Assembly: GCF_947367085.1 (NCBI RefSeq)
Contig: NZ_CANBCP010000013.1
Span: 1 to 38,191, forward strand
From: an uncultured Lactobacillus sp.
GTDB lineage: Bacteria; Bacillota; Bacilli; Lactobacillales; Lactobacillaceae
Direction: 5' to 3'
DNA: 38,191 nt
Positions 23,113 through 32,664 of this stretch are shown one piece after another (the first letter of the stretch is position 1; every line of letters begins with the position of its first letter). Position numbers and translations under genes: made by a program. The notes beneath the pieces were generated by a model that saw only the letters and a program-made list of their open reading frames with translations, was not told where the DNA came from and did no database searches.

Positions 23113-23350
23113 GGTTAAGTTTAGCTTAAATAAGGCTAGGGTTGGTGCACTGCTTAAGGGCAGTGAAATACAAGCTATTATAAGTAAGCAAGGCGAACGG
23201 ATCGCAAGCGCAGCCGGAAAAGGCTATGAATCTAAAACGGTTGTTCGTCAAACTCGTGCAGTTACTACCGTTACACCTGACACAGTAGCGGCGCATTTTG
23301 ATAACCTAAAAAACAACACGCTTTTAAGAGCAATGGGCGGTGGTAAATAA
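23105..23350 (+). CDS. HK97 gp10-like tail component, short form
   Basis: 81 aa, basic (KVKFSLNKARVGALLKGSEI, GERIASAAGKGYESKTVV). It corresponds to the HK97 gp10-like neck/tail protein, which is usually longer, so this is a reduced member. It overlaps the previous gene by 8 nt and the next by 1 nt. Confidence 0.7.
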   Translation: MSKVKFSLNKARVGALLKGSEIQAIISKQGERIASAAGKGYESKTVVRQTRAVTTVTPDTVAAHFDNLKNNTLLRAMGGGK

Positions 23351-23679
23351 TGATTGAAAGCTTTTTAATCAATTATTTAAAATCACAAGGCTTTGACGCT
23401 ACTTTAGAAAGGCAAAAAGGCATCAATGTAATACTTGATAAAACTGGTGGTCAGCTTAACGGCCACCAGTTTTTGCATACGTTTGCAATTCAAACTTACG
23501 GTTCAAGTAAGGCAAAAGCAGCGGATTTAAGCTACAAGGTTATGCAAGCAATGCTTGATATGCCTGATAAAACTACTCGTGTTGTTGATGTTTTGCTAAA
23601 TGCAGGACCGTACGATTTCACGGATACCAGCACGAAGGAATACCGTTATCAAGCGGTATATGAAATTTATGAGTATTAA
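23350..23679 (+). CDS. tail terminator / completion protein
   Basis: 109 aa, alpha-beta (MIESFLINYLKSQGFDATLE, LHTFAIQTYGSSKAKAADLS, then a C-terminal KEYRYQAVYEIYEY). It has the typical tail-terminator pattern and lies immediately before the major tail protein gene. Confidence 0.78.
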   Translation: MIESFLINYLKSQGFDATLERQKGINVILDKTGGQLNGHQFLHTFAIQTYGSSKAKAADLSYKVMQAMLDMPDKTTRVVDVLLNAGPYDFTDTSTKEYRYQAVYEIYEY

Positions 23680-23694
23680 AAGGAGTATTTTAAA

Positions 23695-24288
23695 ATGGCT
23701 CAAAATAAATATTTAGTTTCAACTTTTAGACCTCAAACCGCTGGGGCTATTAGTTATGCACCATTAGGTACAGCAGTGCCAACTAATGCGGTTGATGAAT
23801 TAGATCCTAAGTTTACAAAGCTTGGCTACATTTCGGAAGACGGAATGACTAAGAGTTTTGATTTTGATAGTGACACCGAAAAAGCATGGGGTGGTGACCC
23901 AGTAAATAATATCTTTAACGGTAAAACTACCACTTTTGAATTTAAGTTAATTGAATTGCTTAATAAAGCTGTTAACCAAGCAGTCTTTGGTCAAAATAAT
24001 GTAACTGGCGATCTTGAAACAGGGATTACGGTTAAAGACACAAACGCCGAACCTGAAAGTTATGCTTGGGTGGTTGACATGATTGGTAAGAATGGAGCTT
24101 TAACAAGAATTGTTATTCCTAGTGCTTCAATTACTGATATGGATGACATCACTTACGCTACTAGCGAATCAGCTGGCTACGATATTACTATCACGCCACA
24201 AGCTGACGAAAATGGTGTTACTAACACAACTTACATTCAAAAGGCACCAACTACTGCAGCAAAACCATCAACTGGAGGTAAAGACTAA
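23695..24288 (+). CDS. major tail protein (tail tube)
   Basis: 197 aa. The tube fold is suggested by LGYISEDGMTKSFDFDSDTE, KAWGGDPVNNIFNGKTTTFE and a beta-rich C-terminal half ending in a flexible Thr/Pro/Gly tail. AAAAGGAG lies before the ATG. It polymerises as the tail tube around the tape measure. The shared overlap with the next gene (TAATGG) is typical. Confidence 0.9.
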   Translation: MAQNKYLVSTFRPQTAGAISYAPLGTAVPTNAVDELDPKFTKLGYISEDGMTKSFDFDSDTEKAWGGDPVNNIFNGKTTTFEFKLIELLNKAVNQAVFGQNNVTGDLETGITVKDTNAEPESYAWVVDMIGKNGALTRIVIPSASITDMDDITYATSESAGYDITITPQADENGVTNTTYIQKAPTTAAKPSTGGKD

Positions 24289-24575
24289 TGGCTAAGGATA
24301 GAAAAAAGTATTTTGAAGGCGTTACTTCAACCGGTTTTAGATATCACGTAGACAAGGGCGTAATTGATGATATGGAGCTGATTGATCTTTTATCTGAACT
24401 TGAAGATGGATCAATTGGTGCGCTTCCTAAAGTTTTACTTAAGATCTTGGGTAAGAAACAAAAAGAAGAATTATATAAGCATTGCTTAGATAAAAAGACT
24501 GGTCGAATTCCTTCAAGTAAGGTTATGAATGAAGTTAAGGCAATTCTTACCAACCCAAATTTAAAAAAGTCCTAG
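24288..24575 (+). CDS. tail assembly chaperone, G form
   Basis: 95 aa (KKYFEGVTSTGFRYHVDKGV, ELIDLLSELEDGS, KVLLKILGKKQKEELYKHCL). This corresponds to gpG of lambda, which helps the tape measure recruit tail tube subunits. The gene ends over a slippery site (24560-24569), and the -1 frame continues openly into the downstream ORF, so a G-T fusion is expected. Zero-frame stop is TAG 24573-24575. Confidence 0.85.
   Translation: MAKDRKKYFEGVTSTGFRYHVDKGVIDDMELIDLLSELEDGSIGALPKVLLKILGKKQKEELYKHCLDKKTGRIPSSKVMNEVKAILTNPNLKKS
24560..24569 (+). promoter_or_regulatory. programmed -1 frameshift slippery sequence
   Basis: The zero-frame codons AAT TTA AAA AAG contain two canonical heptamers, T_TTA_AAA (24560-24566) and A_AAA_AAG (24563-24569). 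After a -1 slip the frame reads V-L-V-L-L-G and joins ATG 24587 without a stop. This is the conserved G/GT arrangement of siphophage tail chaperones. Confidence 0.85.
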
Positions 24576-24586
24576 TTCTTTTAGGG

Positions 24587-24964
24587 ATGCTAGATACTGA
24601 TAGCGACGCATTAGAATGCGATTTTGCGCAGTACTATCACATATACAATCTGGAAGAATTAGGTTTAAGAAAATTGTCAGTCTATGCGTTTGGATTGCCG
24701 GAAGATAGCCGAATTAAACGGCTAATGTCGAAACAGAAAGTAACGTTTGATACTTACTTATCTGCGTTAGCTGTCGATGCATTGCAAACGCTGGTTTGGG
24801 CAAAAACTAAAGATGCCCAACACAACAAGAATAGACCAAAGTCAATTGCTCAAAGTTTACTTCCACGTAAAGAAGTGGAAGACGATCATCAAAACTTTGC
24901 TAGTGGTCAAGACTTTGAAAATGCACGTAATAAATTGCTTGAGGAGGTGGTAAGTCATGGCTGA
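24587..24964 (+). CDS. tail assembly chaperone, T domain (made as G-T fusion)
   Basis: 125 aa after ATG 24587, but without a convincing ribosome binding site. It lies in the -1 frame of the G gene, and the frame is open back to the slippery site, so the real product is a fusion of about 225 aa. The T domain (YYHIYNLEELGLRKLSVYAF, FDTYLSALAVDALQTLVWAK) contacts the tape measure during assembly. It overlaps the tape measure gene by 8 nt. Confidence 0.85.
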   Translation: MLDTDSDALECDFAQYYHIYNLEELGLRKLSVYAFGLPEDSRIKRLMSKQKVTFDTYLSALAVDALQTLVWAKTKDAQHNKNRPKSIAQSLLPRKEVEDDHQNFASGQDFENARNKLLEEVVSHG

Positions 24965-27902
24965 AATAGGTAAAGCATACGTTCAAATTGTTCCGTCAGC
25001 AAAAGGAATTAAATCAAGCGTTGAAGGTATTTTAAACAAGGACTTACCACCAGCTGGTGACTCAGGTGGTTCAACACTTGGTAAGTCAATCATTGGTAAA
25101 ATGAAAGCCGTAATTAGTGCGGCTGCAATTGGTAAGTTCATTGGTTCAGCAGTAACTGAAGGTGGAAAACTCCAGCAATCACTTGGCGGTGTTGAAACTC
25201 TATTTAAAAATTCAGCTAACACAGTTAAGCAAAACGCGATGGTTGCGTTTAAAACTGCGGGCTTGTCAGCTAATGACTACATGGAAAACGTAACTAGTTT
25301 CTCAGCCAGTTTGATCTCTTCACTTGGTGGTAACACTAAAGAAGCCGCTAACTTGGCAAACATGGCTATGATTGACATGTCAGACAACGCTAACAAAATG
25401 GGTACTGACATGGATAGTATCCAGCAGACTTATCAATCTTTAGCCCGTGGTAACTACGCAATGCTTGACAACTTGAAGCTCGGTTATGGTGGTACCAAGT
25501 CAGAAATGGAGCGTTTGATGAAAGACGCTGAAAAACTGACTGGTGAGCATTATACCGTTGGAGATTTTGCTGATACTGTTAAAGCAATTCATGCTGTTCA
25601 AAAGTCAATGGGAATTACTGGAACGACGGCAAAAGAAGCCGCGACAACACTAGAAGGTTCCTTTAATATGCTAAAAGGTTCCTGGCAGAACTTCCTTGGC
25701 GCATTATCCGGTGAAAGTCCAATACCGTTAGATCAAGCTATTGATGACCTGATAAAATCAGCTGAAACATTTGTAAGTAATGCTGCACCTTTAATTTTGC
25801 ATACATTGCAAAATATTGGACGTACTGCGTTAACGGCATTTAACAAATTGCCGGCTGGCGTAAAAATTGCGGTTGCTGCAGTTACGACCGCAGTAGTTGC
25901 TTTTAAGGCGCTTAAAGCAGCTGCGGCAATTCATAGTGTGATTACTCAAGGAATTGGAGCATTCCAAGCTTTATGGGGTGTTCTTGCAGCTAATCCAATT
26001 ATTGCAATTATTGCTGCAATCGCTGCAGTAGTTGCTGCTTTAGTAGTTTTCTTTACTAAGACAAAAACAGGTCGCCAATTGTGGGCTAACTTCGTTAACT
26101 TCCTTAAGACCGCTTGGAACGGCTTAGTCCAAATTGCTACTACTGTGTGGAATGCGATAGTTCAAGCATTTACTACTGCTGTTCAAACGGTTCAAAATGT
26201 TTGGAATGGCATCACTTCATTCTTTAGCAATTTATGGAACGGTATAGTTTCTGGAGTAAGTGCAGCATGGAACGGTGTCGTTTCAGTATTTACAACTGTC
26301 GTGCAAGCAGTCCAAAACGTATGGAATGGAATTACTTCATTCTTTTCAGGATTGTGGAATGGTATTGTTTCTGGAATTTCTTCAGTATGGAATGGCGTGA
26401 GTCAATTCTTTACCAACTTATGGAATGGCATTGTTCAGGTAGCAACGACTTACTGGAATAATTTTTTAGTAATGTTTGCACCAATAATTTCAGCATTCGA
26501 AAACCTGTGGAACGCTTTAGTCGAATTCTTTACGACTTTATGGACTGGAATTCAAACAGTTGCTATTACTGCTTGGACTTTGATTTCAACGACACTAACA
26601 ACTATTTGGAATACTATTGTCACAGTTGCAACTACTATCTGGAATATATTGGTAACAGTGTTCTCCACAATTTGGAATACGATTCAAACGGTTGCTATGA
26701 CCACATGGACGATAATTCAAACAGTACTTACCGCAATCTGGAACACCATCGTAATGGTAGCCACTACCATATGGAATGGGTTAGTGGCTATCTTTACTGT
26801 GGTATGGAACACAATTCAAACCGTGGCTATAACTGTCTGGAATGTAATTCAAACGGTGCTTACTACTATTTGGAGTGCTATTGTGATGGTAGCCACTACC
26901 ATATGGAATAGTTTAGTTACGGTCTTTACTGTTGTTTGGAATACAATTCAAACCGTAACAACTACTGTGTGGAATGTAATTAAAACTGTAATCACTACTG
27001 CTATTAACGTAGTTAAAGGTATAATTCAAACCACGCTTACTGTTATCCAAACTATTTGGAATGCAATATGGAATTCCATTAAAGCTTTAGCAATGATGGT
27101 TTGGAATGAGATTAAGGCTATTGTTACCACAGCCATTAATGTCGTTGCCTCCGTAATTCGTGCTATTACTGCAGCAATTAAAGGTAATTGGTCTGCTGTT
27201 TGGAACGAAATAAAAAATATTGCAACCACTATCTGGAATGGTATTAAGGCTGTTGCAACTTCCATTTTTAATGGCATTAAAGCAGTCGTTACTACTGTGT
27301 GGAATGCAATTAAGTCAATCACTTCCACTATTTGGAATGGTATTAAGTCTACTATTTCTGGCGCAATGAATGGCGCAAAATCTGCCGTAAGTAGTGCAGT
27401 TGATGGCATTAAGTCAGTATTACGTAGTATTGGCAATGTCGCACATGAAGCTGGTAAATGGGCATCTGACTTAATTGATAACTTTGTAGGTGGTATCCGG
27501 CGTGGTATTGATGCCGTTGGTAAAGCAGCAGGCGACGTGGCTGGTGCGGTTCGTAAGTTCTTGCACTTCTCAGAGCCTGACGTGGGGCCATTATCTGACT
27601 TTCATACTTATGCGCCTGATATGATGGCTGGTTTCGCTACAGGTATTAGAAAAAATATTCCTTTAGTTAAGTCAGCTGTTAATGAATTAGCTTCTATGAC
27701 TAGTGGAGCTTTAACAATTCAGACACAACCACAGCCTTATGTACCAGGTTCAAACGGCTTTAATTCTGGCAATTCTAGCTTTAGTTCGCAAACAACTATT
27801 AATGTTTACGGAGCTAAAGGTCAAGATGTTGATGAGTTGGCTGACGTTGTTATTGAAAAGATTGATCGCGATTATAAGAGAAAGAAGGCGGCTATTGCAT
27901 GA
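24957..27902 (+). CDS. tail tape measure protein
   Basis: 981 aa, setting tail length. The N-terminal helical domain (IGKAYVQIVPSAKGIKSSVE...GGVETLFKNSANTVKQN) is followed by a hydrophobic stretch (about 305-370, including IIAIIAAIAAVVAALVVFF) probably involved in membrane passage. Then comes a long region (about 380-790) with Trp-Asn at intervals of mostly 11 residues and sometimes 18, a hendecad/heptad helix. The C-terminal portion has VRKFLHFSEPDVGPLSDFHT, common in tape measure proteins. No lytic domain is visible. GGAGG lies before the ATG. Confidence 0.95.
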   Translation: MAEIGKAYVQIVPSAKGIKSSVEGILNKDLPPAGDSGGSTLGKSIIGKMKAVISAAAIGKFIGSAVTEGGKLQQSLGGVETLFKNSANTVKQNAMVAFKTAGLSANDYMENVTSFSASLISSLGGNTKEAANLANMAMIDMSDNANKMGTDMDSIQQTYQSLARGNYAMLDNLKLGYGGTKSEMERLMKDAEKLTGEHYTVGDFADTVKAIHAVQKSMGITGTTAKEAATTLEGSFNMLKGSWQNFLGALSGESPIPLDQAIDDLIKSAETFVSNAAPLILHTLQNIGRTALTAFNKLPAGVKIAVAAVTTAVVAFKALKAAAAIHSVITQGIGAFQALWGVLAANPIIAIIAAIAAVVAALVVFFTKTKTGRQLWANFVNFLKTAWNGLVQIATTVWNAIVQAFTTAVQTVQNVWNGITSFFSNLWNGIVSGVSAAWNGVVSVFTTVVQAVQNVWNGITSFFSGLWNGIVSGISSVWNGVSQFFTNLWNGIVQVATTYWNNFLVMFAPIISAFENLWNALVEFFTTLWTGIQTVAITAWTLISTTLTTIWNTIVTVATTIWNILVTVFSTIWNTIQTVAMTTWTIIQTVLTAIWNTIVMVATTIWNGLVAIFTVVWNTIQTVAITVWNVIQTVLTTIWSAIVMVATTIWNSLVTVFTVVWNTIQTVTTTVWNVIKTVITTAINVVKGIIQTTLTVIQTIWNAIWNSIKALAMMVWNEIKAIVTTAINVVASVIRAITAAIKGNWSAVWNEIKNIATTIWNGIKAVATSIFNGIKAVVTTVWNAIKSITSTIWNGIKSTISGAMNGAKSAVSSAVDGIKSVLRSIGNVAHEAGKWASDLIDNFVGGIRRGIDAVGKAAGDVAGAVRKFLHFSEPDVGPLSDFHTYAPDMMAGFATGIRKNIPLVKSAVNELASMTSGALTIQTQPQPYVPGSNGFNSGNSSFSSQTTINVYGAKGQDVDELADVVIEKIDRDYKRKKAAIA

Positions 27903-28627
27903 CGAATCAATTAGTTATTGGTGATTACGATTTAAGTGACTGGGGCGTTCATTTTGGACGCAAGTCACTATTTAATGCTCCAAAACGGAATGTCACAACA
28001 GTGGCCGTTCCTGGACGTAATGGCGATTTAGTAATTGATGGCGGTTCTTGGGAAAATATTGACGTAACTTATTCTTGCTATATTGAAGGCAATGCTAAAG
28101 ATAAACTTGCAGACTTAAAGCAAGTAGTTCTTTCGCAATTAGGATATGTTAAAATTTCGGATTCAGTAAATCCTGGTGAGTTTCGATTAGGCTACTATAA
28201 AGAAGGGTTAAATTCTATCAGTCCATCATTGCATATTAAAAACGCTAGGTTCGATTTAACTTTCAGTTGCAAGCCCCAGCGTTTTTTAGTTTCTGGCGAC
28301 GAATGGCGTACTTTCAATCCATCTGATCGTTTATATAATCCAACTCTTTTCTCATTTTCTCCATTGCTTAAGTTAAGGCTTAGTAATAGTGAATGGGGCA
28401 GTGTAACCATTGATGGCTACACGATTAGAGTTAAGAATGTTCACAACGTTGATTATCTCTATGTAGATACTGAAACGATGCAATGCTATAGCGGCGCACA
28501 ATTACTTAATGATTGTGTGGAATTTTCCAGTGACAATCCTTTAAAGGTTCAACCTGGTGGTAGAACTGTAACAGTTTCAAATAATATTTCAGAAATCCAG
28601 ATGAAAACGAGGTGGTTCACTCTATGA
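27899..28627 (+). CDS. distal tail protein (Dit)
   Basis: 242 aa. The N-terminal segment LSDWGVHFGRKSLFNAPKRN and VAVPGRNGDLVIDGGSWENI (the PGRNG motif of Dit) are diagnostic. A C-terminal beta domain (KLRLSNSEWGSVTIDGYTIR) follows. Dit hexamers join the tail tube to the baseplate and Tal. Overlaps the tape measure stop by ATGA. Confidence 0.92.
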   Translation: MTNQLVIGDYDLSDWGVHFGRKSLFNAPKRNVTTVAVPGRNGDLVIDGGSWENIDVTYSCYIEGNAKDKLADLKQVVLSQLGYVKISDSVNPGEFRLGYYKEGLNSISPSLHIKNARFDLTFSCKPQRFLVSGDEWRTFNPSDRLYNPTLFSFSPLLKLRLSNSEWGSVTIDGYTIRVKNVHNVDYLYVDTETMQCYSGAQLLNDCVEFSSDNPLKVQPGGRTVTVSNNISEIQMKTRWFTL

Positions 28628-30411
28628 GTATTCCACGAATTTATCCAGATGGAACAACAACGCCTGATACTAATGGACTTGGCCGTTTATCAGATGCTAC
28701 GCGTTTGGAGATCACTGAAAAAATCAATGGAAGTTATGAACTGGAGATGGATTATCCGGTTGATGGGATTAACTTTCAATTAATCGCTAAAAACCGTTTA
28801 ATCTACACAGATAAACAATTCTTCCAGATTTACGAAACTAGTCGTGAAATTGGCGGGATCGTTACTGTTTATGCCGAACATATAAGCTATCGTTTATCTC
28901 ATCTTCCAGTAGTTCCATTTACTGCAAGCGGAACGCCGGCACAATTGTGGGAACAAATAAAATCTCATGCTGTTTCTACAATTCCATTTACTTTTGAATC
29001 AAATATTCAAACAGTCGGTTCTTTGAATATTGATAAACCACGATCTGTTAAAGATATTCTAATGGCTAGTGATAATTCGTTTTTATCAGTTTTTAAGGGC
29101 GAATTTAACTGGGACAATTGGAATATTAATTTTAATAAAAATCGCGGAGTGGCTACTAGTTACGTGGTTAGATATGGCAATAATTTAACTGACGTCAAGC
29201 AAGAAGAAAACTTGCAAGAAGTTGATACTGCTATTTTCCCTTATGCTACTAGCAAGCAGGATAAAGAAACCACCACGATCTATTTACCGGAAAAAGTTAT
29301 TCAAACAAAGAATGCTAATCTATTTTCTTACAGTAGAATTTTGCCGGTTGATTTTAGCCCAAAATTTGATAGCAAAGAAACACCAACAGTTGAAGCATTA
29401 AGGCAATTAGGTAATGCCTACATTAAAGATAACAATGTGGGTGAACCTAAGGTATCTATCGATGTTTCATTTGTAGATCTATCGCAAACTCTTGAATATA
29501 AAGGCACTCTTAGCGCGGTTGACTTGCATTTAGGTGACCGGTTAACAGTTATTTATCAAGGCTTAGGTATTCATGCAACTGCTGAAATTACTCAAACAGT
29601 AAAAGAACCTTTGCAGGATCGTTTTAAAACCTTACACTTAGGCGATTTTCAAGGAAGTTTAACTAATAGCATTATTCACAATGACGCTAAAAATCAGCAA
29701 GATATCAATGATTTAAATAATCGCATTGATGATGTTGAACAAGGTGCAAAAGATGATCTTGAAAAAGAAAAAGAAGAAACCAAACGTAAGCTTACTGAAG
29801 TTGATGAAAAAGCTAGCAAGCAAATTCAAACAGTACAAAAAGCCATACGTGAGGTGGAAGAGAAGACTGGTAAAGAAATTGATGATGCTAAAAAGCAAAT
29901 TTCTGATTTCGTAAGTCGAAATTCCAGTGGATCACCATTGCAGTTTTACGATCAAAATGGCAATATCGTGCAAGGTATTCCGCCAGTTTCTACCATTAAA
30001 AGTAGGGACGGTAATTTTGAATTAAACTCTAGTGGTTTTAATTGGGGTGGTCGCCTGTTAGGTGGTAATGGTCAGCTTTATGCAGATGGAATTTATGGTG
30101 AAACTATCACAGGTTATGACATTAACGGGGCGCATATTAAAGGCGGAACGTTAGAGGGCGTTACCTTTGATGCAACGCAATCTGGTTACTTTAGAGTGGC
30201 TGGCGGATCATCTGCAACAGTTATGTCTACTAATGGGTTTTCAGTTAACCAATCTGGTTTTTCAGATGGCTATATTAATTTAACTGGAGCTGGCAACTGG
30301 TCCCCACAGGGCTTTTACACTCCAGGTAAAGTTACTTGTGGCTCCGCTCATATAGGCGGTCAAGACTTAACCGGTGCTGATATTGCTAAGCTCCACAGAT
30401 TGAAAGGATAA
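28624..30411 (+). CDS. tail-associated lysin-like protein (Tal, prophage endopeptidase tail)
   Basis: 595 aa from ATG 28624, with GAGGTGG 8-9 nt upstream. The first about 360 residues are the Tal/gp27-like hub (RIYPDGTTTPDTNGLGRLSD, YAEHISYRLSHLPVVPF). Residues about 370-440 form a charged coiled coil (DLEKEKEETKRKLTEVDEKA), and the C-terminal 150 residues are Gly-rich beta (GGTLEGVTFDATQSGYF), as in tail fibre stems. No clear peptidoglycan-cutting domain is seen, so hub and host contact are the likely roles. Confidence 0.88.
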   Translation: MSIPRIYPDGTTTPDTNGLGRLSDATRLEITEKINGSYELEMDYPVDGINFQLIAKNRLIYTDKQFFQIYETSREIGGIVTVYAEHISYRLSHLPVVPFTASGTPAQLWEQIKSHAVSTIPFTFESNIQTVGSLNIDKPRSVKDILMASDNSFLSVFKGEFNWDNWNINFNKNRGVATSYVVRYGNNLTDVKQEENLQEVDTAIFPYATSKQDKETTTIYLPEKVIQTKNANLFSYSRILPVDFSPKFDSKETPTVEALRQLGNAYIKDNNVGEPKVSIDVSFVDLSQTLEYKGTLSAVDLHLGDRLTVIYQGLGIHATAEITQTVKEPLQDRFKTLHLGDFQGSLTNSIIHNDAKNQQDINDLNNRIDDVEQGAKDDLEKEKEETKRKLTEVDEKASKQIQTVQKAIREVEEKTGKEIDDAKKQISDFVSRNSSGSPLQFYDQNGNIVQGIPPVSTIKSRDGNFELNSSGFNWGGRLLGGNGQLYADGIYGETITGYDINGAHIKGGTLEGVTFDATQSGYFRVAGGSSATVMSTNGFSVNQSGFSDGYINLTGAGNWSPQGFYTPGKVTCGSAHIGGQDLTGADIAKLHRLKG

Positions 30412-30413
30412 TT

Positions 30414-30626
30414 ATGAATTATTTTGAAAAAGCTGATAATGTTGACCCAGTTAGAATAGTTAACGAGTATGTTGGCATGAATGCCAGTCTGACGCGTGAA
30501 AATACAATTTTACGAGTTCAACTCCAGCAACATATTGATCGTGAAAAAGAGCTACTAAAAATATTGAAAGAAAACGTTCCAGATGTTTATGAAACTTTAG
30601 AAAAGGGTGATAATAATGGTAAATAA
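30414..30626 (+). CDS. small coiled-coil tail protein, 70 aa
   Basis: MNYFEKADNVDPVRIVNEYV followed by a helical segment (LTRENTILRVQLQQHIDREK) suited to coiled-coil assembly. Small genes of this type lie between Tal and BppU genes in Lactobacillus phages. Function unknown. It overlaps the next gene. Confidence 0.6.
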   Translation: MNYFEKADNVDPVRIVNEYVGMNASLTRENTILRVQLQQHIDREKELLKILKENVPDVYETLEKGDNNGK

Positions 30627-32658
30627 CCCACGACTTCCAACACTAGACCTTGATGTTCAAAAAGATGTTCGTTTTATCGTACGTCCTTTTAAATTGACTC
30701 AAGGCGATAAGGGATATGTTCAACCATTTAGATTAACGAATGCGTGGAGTCAGTATAATATTAGTGCCACCAATTTAGCTTTTCATGCTACCAAACCAGA
30801 TGGCACGGTTATAGAAATTGAAAATGAGCCAACCCGTTTTTCTCAAGAAAATGGGGTTTGGCTTTTTACTTTGCCTGAACAAATTGCACAAGCAATTGGT
30901 AATGCAACATGCTATTTCAGTGTGGTTGAAGGTGATAATTTAGTGGCTTCTACTACTAAGTTTGGTTATGAAGTGAGTGCTAAGTTTGGCACCGAAATAC
31001 CAAGTAATAATTATGTTTCTGCTTTAGAGGATATGGAAAAGCAGTTTCAAGATTACCTTGCTAACGCTAATACCCAGTTAAACAAGCAAAATCAGTTAAC
31101 CAACGAGTCTAAACAGCAACTTACTCAGACGTTAGCTGATATGTCTAAGAAAACGCAAGATTGGCTTACTACTAAAACTGCAGAAGTGGACGCAGATATT
31201 AAGACGCGTCAAGATAACTTGAACGCACTGAATAGCCAGTATCAAGCTAAGTACAACGAATTAGTCGCAAGCTGGAACAGCAAGATTACTTCAATCCAAT
31301 CTGATTGGGAAGCTCGTAAAGCTGAAATCTTAGCGCAAGCCAAAAACCAGCGGGATAGTATTTCTACCGATTGGGATACGTTGAAAGCTAAGTTTAATGT
31401 TGATCGTGATACTGCAATTAGAACTGCGAACGATAACTTCCAAACCAAGCTTGCAGAAATCCAAACTGATTGGAACGCTGAAAAGACTAAGCTTGAAAAA
31501 GGCATAGCCGACTACAAGAAGGTACTTGAAGAGAAGCTAAAGCCAGTTGCTGATAAAGTGACGGATTTACTTGAAAATAAATTGCCTGATTTAAATGGTA
31601 AGGCTGACGCGGTACAAGCTAAGGTTGACCAATTAAAGGCTGACTTTAATGCGATTGATTTCTCTAGCTATGCTAAAAACTCAGAGGTTGCGGTTGCTAG
31701 AGCTGTCCCTTATCCAATTGGAGTAACCGATTTAGATCAGCTCCCTGAGGGTAGATATAACACAAGAAATTTAACAGCCGATCAGTGGCAAACGATCGCA
31801 CATATTCCTCCCATCGATCAATACGGAATGATTATTTGCTATAGAGAAGACTCAGATGGTTGGCAATTAGCCTACTCTACTAATAATCCAAGTATTATTT
31901 TTTATAGAGGCGCAGGCGGTGGAAAATATACCGATTGGCAACAAATTAAACAACCATCTTCCACTTACTCTAATAAAGATATTGATGACAAAATTGCGGC
32001 TAATAAACCAGACTGGACTAAGTTAACTAACAAGCCTAAATATCGCTATTCGTTATTCAACGGCAATATTCATTTTAATGAAGCAAGTGGCAATTTTGAG
32101 TTGTTTACAAAGAACTACACTTCTAATGAAGTTTCAGATAGTGGCACAATGGCTATTGATTTAGACGATGATGCGGAACTACAAAGAACTGCTAGAGCGT
32201 TAAATGATATTAAAAATAGGGCATATAATTCTTTGCCTCTAGATGGTGGAGGAATGCATAAAAGATCTGTCATTAGTTGGAACGGTGGGGACATCAATGA
32301 CAGGTCTGGTAACCTTGGTGGTTTAACTTGGACTGGCGGAACTGATAACGCAAAGATTTATGGCGATCAGAATGGCAACGATAACTTGGATTTAGTGATT
32401 GATTTAGGCGATGACAACTCTAACCATATCTCTTTTAGGTGGAACGGAGCAGAAAAAGCTGCTATCGATTCGGGCGGTAAGTTTACTGGTCGTATTAACT
32501 GGGATCACATTGATGGCCGTCCGGACACCAATAGTCTTCAGCAGCAGATCAATCAAATAAAATCAACCATGCCTGACATTCACGTTGTTAATAGTGAAGC
32601 TGAGGGCAACACGTATTTAGCCAGCCACCCGAATGCGATTATTATGGTGAAAGGATAG
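30616..32658 (+). CDS. baseplate upper protein / receptor-binding stem (BppU-like)
   Basis: 680 aa; ATG 30616 follows AAAGGG. The N-terminal 140 residues (DVQKDVRFIVRPFKLTQGDK, AFHATKPDGTVIE) match the BppU N-terminal domain. About residues 140-350 form a coiled coil with repeated W...I/L units (NSQYQAKYNELVASWNSKIT). The C-terminal half is beta-rich (YPIGVTDLDQLPEGRYNTRN; pyocin-knob-like) and ends in ASHPNAIIMVKG. It probably carries or forms the receptor-binding tip. Confidence 0.85.
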   Translation: MVNNPRLPTLDLDVQKDVRFIVRPFKLTQGDKGYVQPFRLTNAWSQYNISATNLAFHATKPDGTVIEIENEPTRFSQENGVWLFTLPEQIAQAIGNATCYFSVVEGDNLVASTTKFGYEVSAKFGTEIPSNNYVSALEDMEKQFQDYLANANTQLNKQNQLTNESKQQLTQTLADMSKKTQDWLTTKTAEVDADIKTRQDNLNALNSQYQAKYNELVASWNSKITSIQSDWEARKAEILAQAKNQRDSISTDWDTLKAKFNVDRDTAIRTANDNFQTKLAEIQTDWNAEKTKLEKGIADYKKVLEEKLKPVADKVTDLLENKLPDLNGKADAVQAKVDQLKADFNAIDFSSYAKNSEVAVARAVPYPIGVTDLDQLPEGRYNTRNLTADQWQTIAHIPPIDQYGMIICYREDSDGWQLAYSTNNPSIIFYRGAGGGKYTDWQQIKQPSSTYSNKDIDDKIAANKPDWTKLTNKPKYRYSLFNGNIHFNEASGNFELFTKNYTSNEVSDSGTMAIDLDDDAELQRTARALNDIKNRAYNSLPLDGGGMHKRSVISWNGGDINDRSGNLGGLTWTGGTDNAKIYGDQNGNDNLDLVIDLGDDNSNHISFRWNGAEKAAIDSGGKFTGRINWDHIDGRPDTNSLQQQINQIKSTMPDIHVVNSEAEGNTYLASHPNAIIMVKG

Positions 32659-32664
32659 ATAACA

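Noticed and set aside
26234..26911. Open frames on the plus strand within the tape measure gene, with many Tyr/Asn/Trp residues
   Set aside because: They are shifted readings of the Trp-Asn repeat DNA of the tape measure gene and have no ribosome binding sites.
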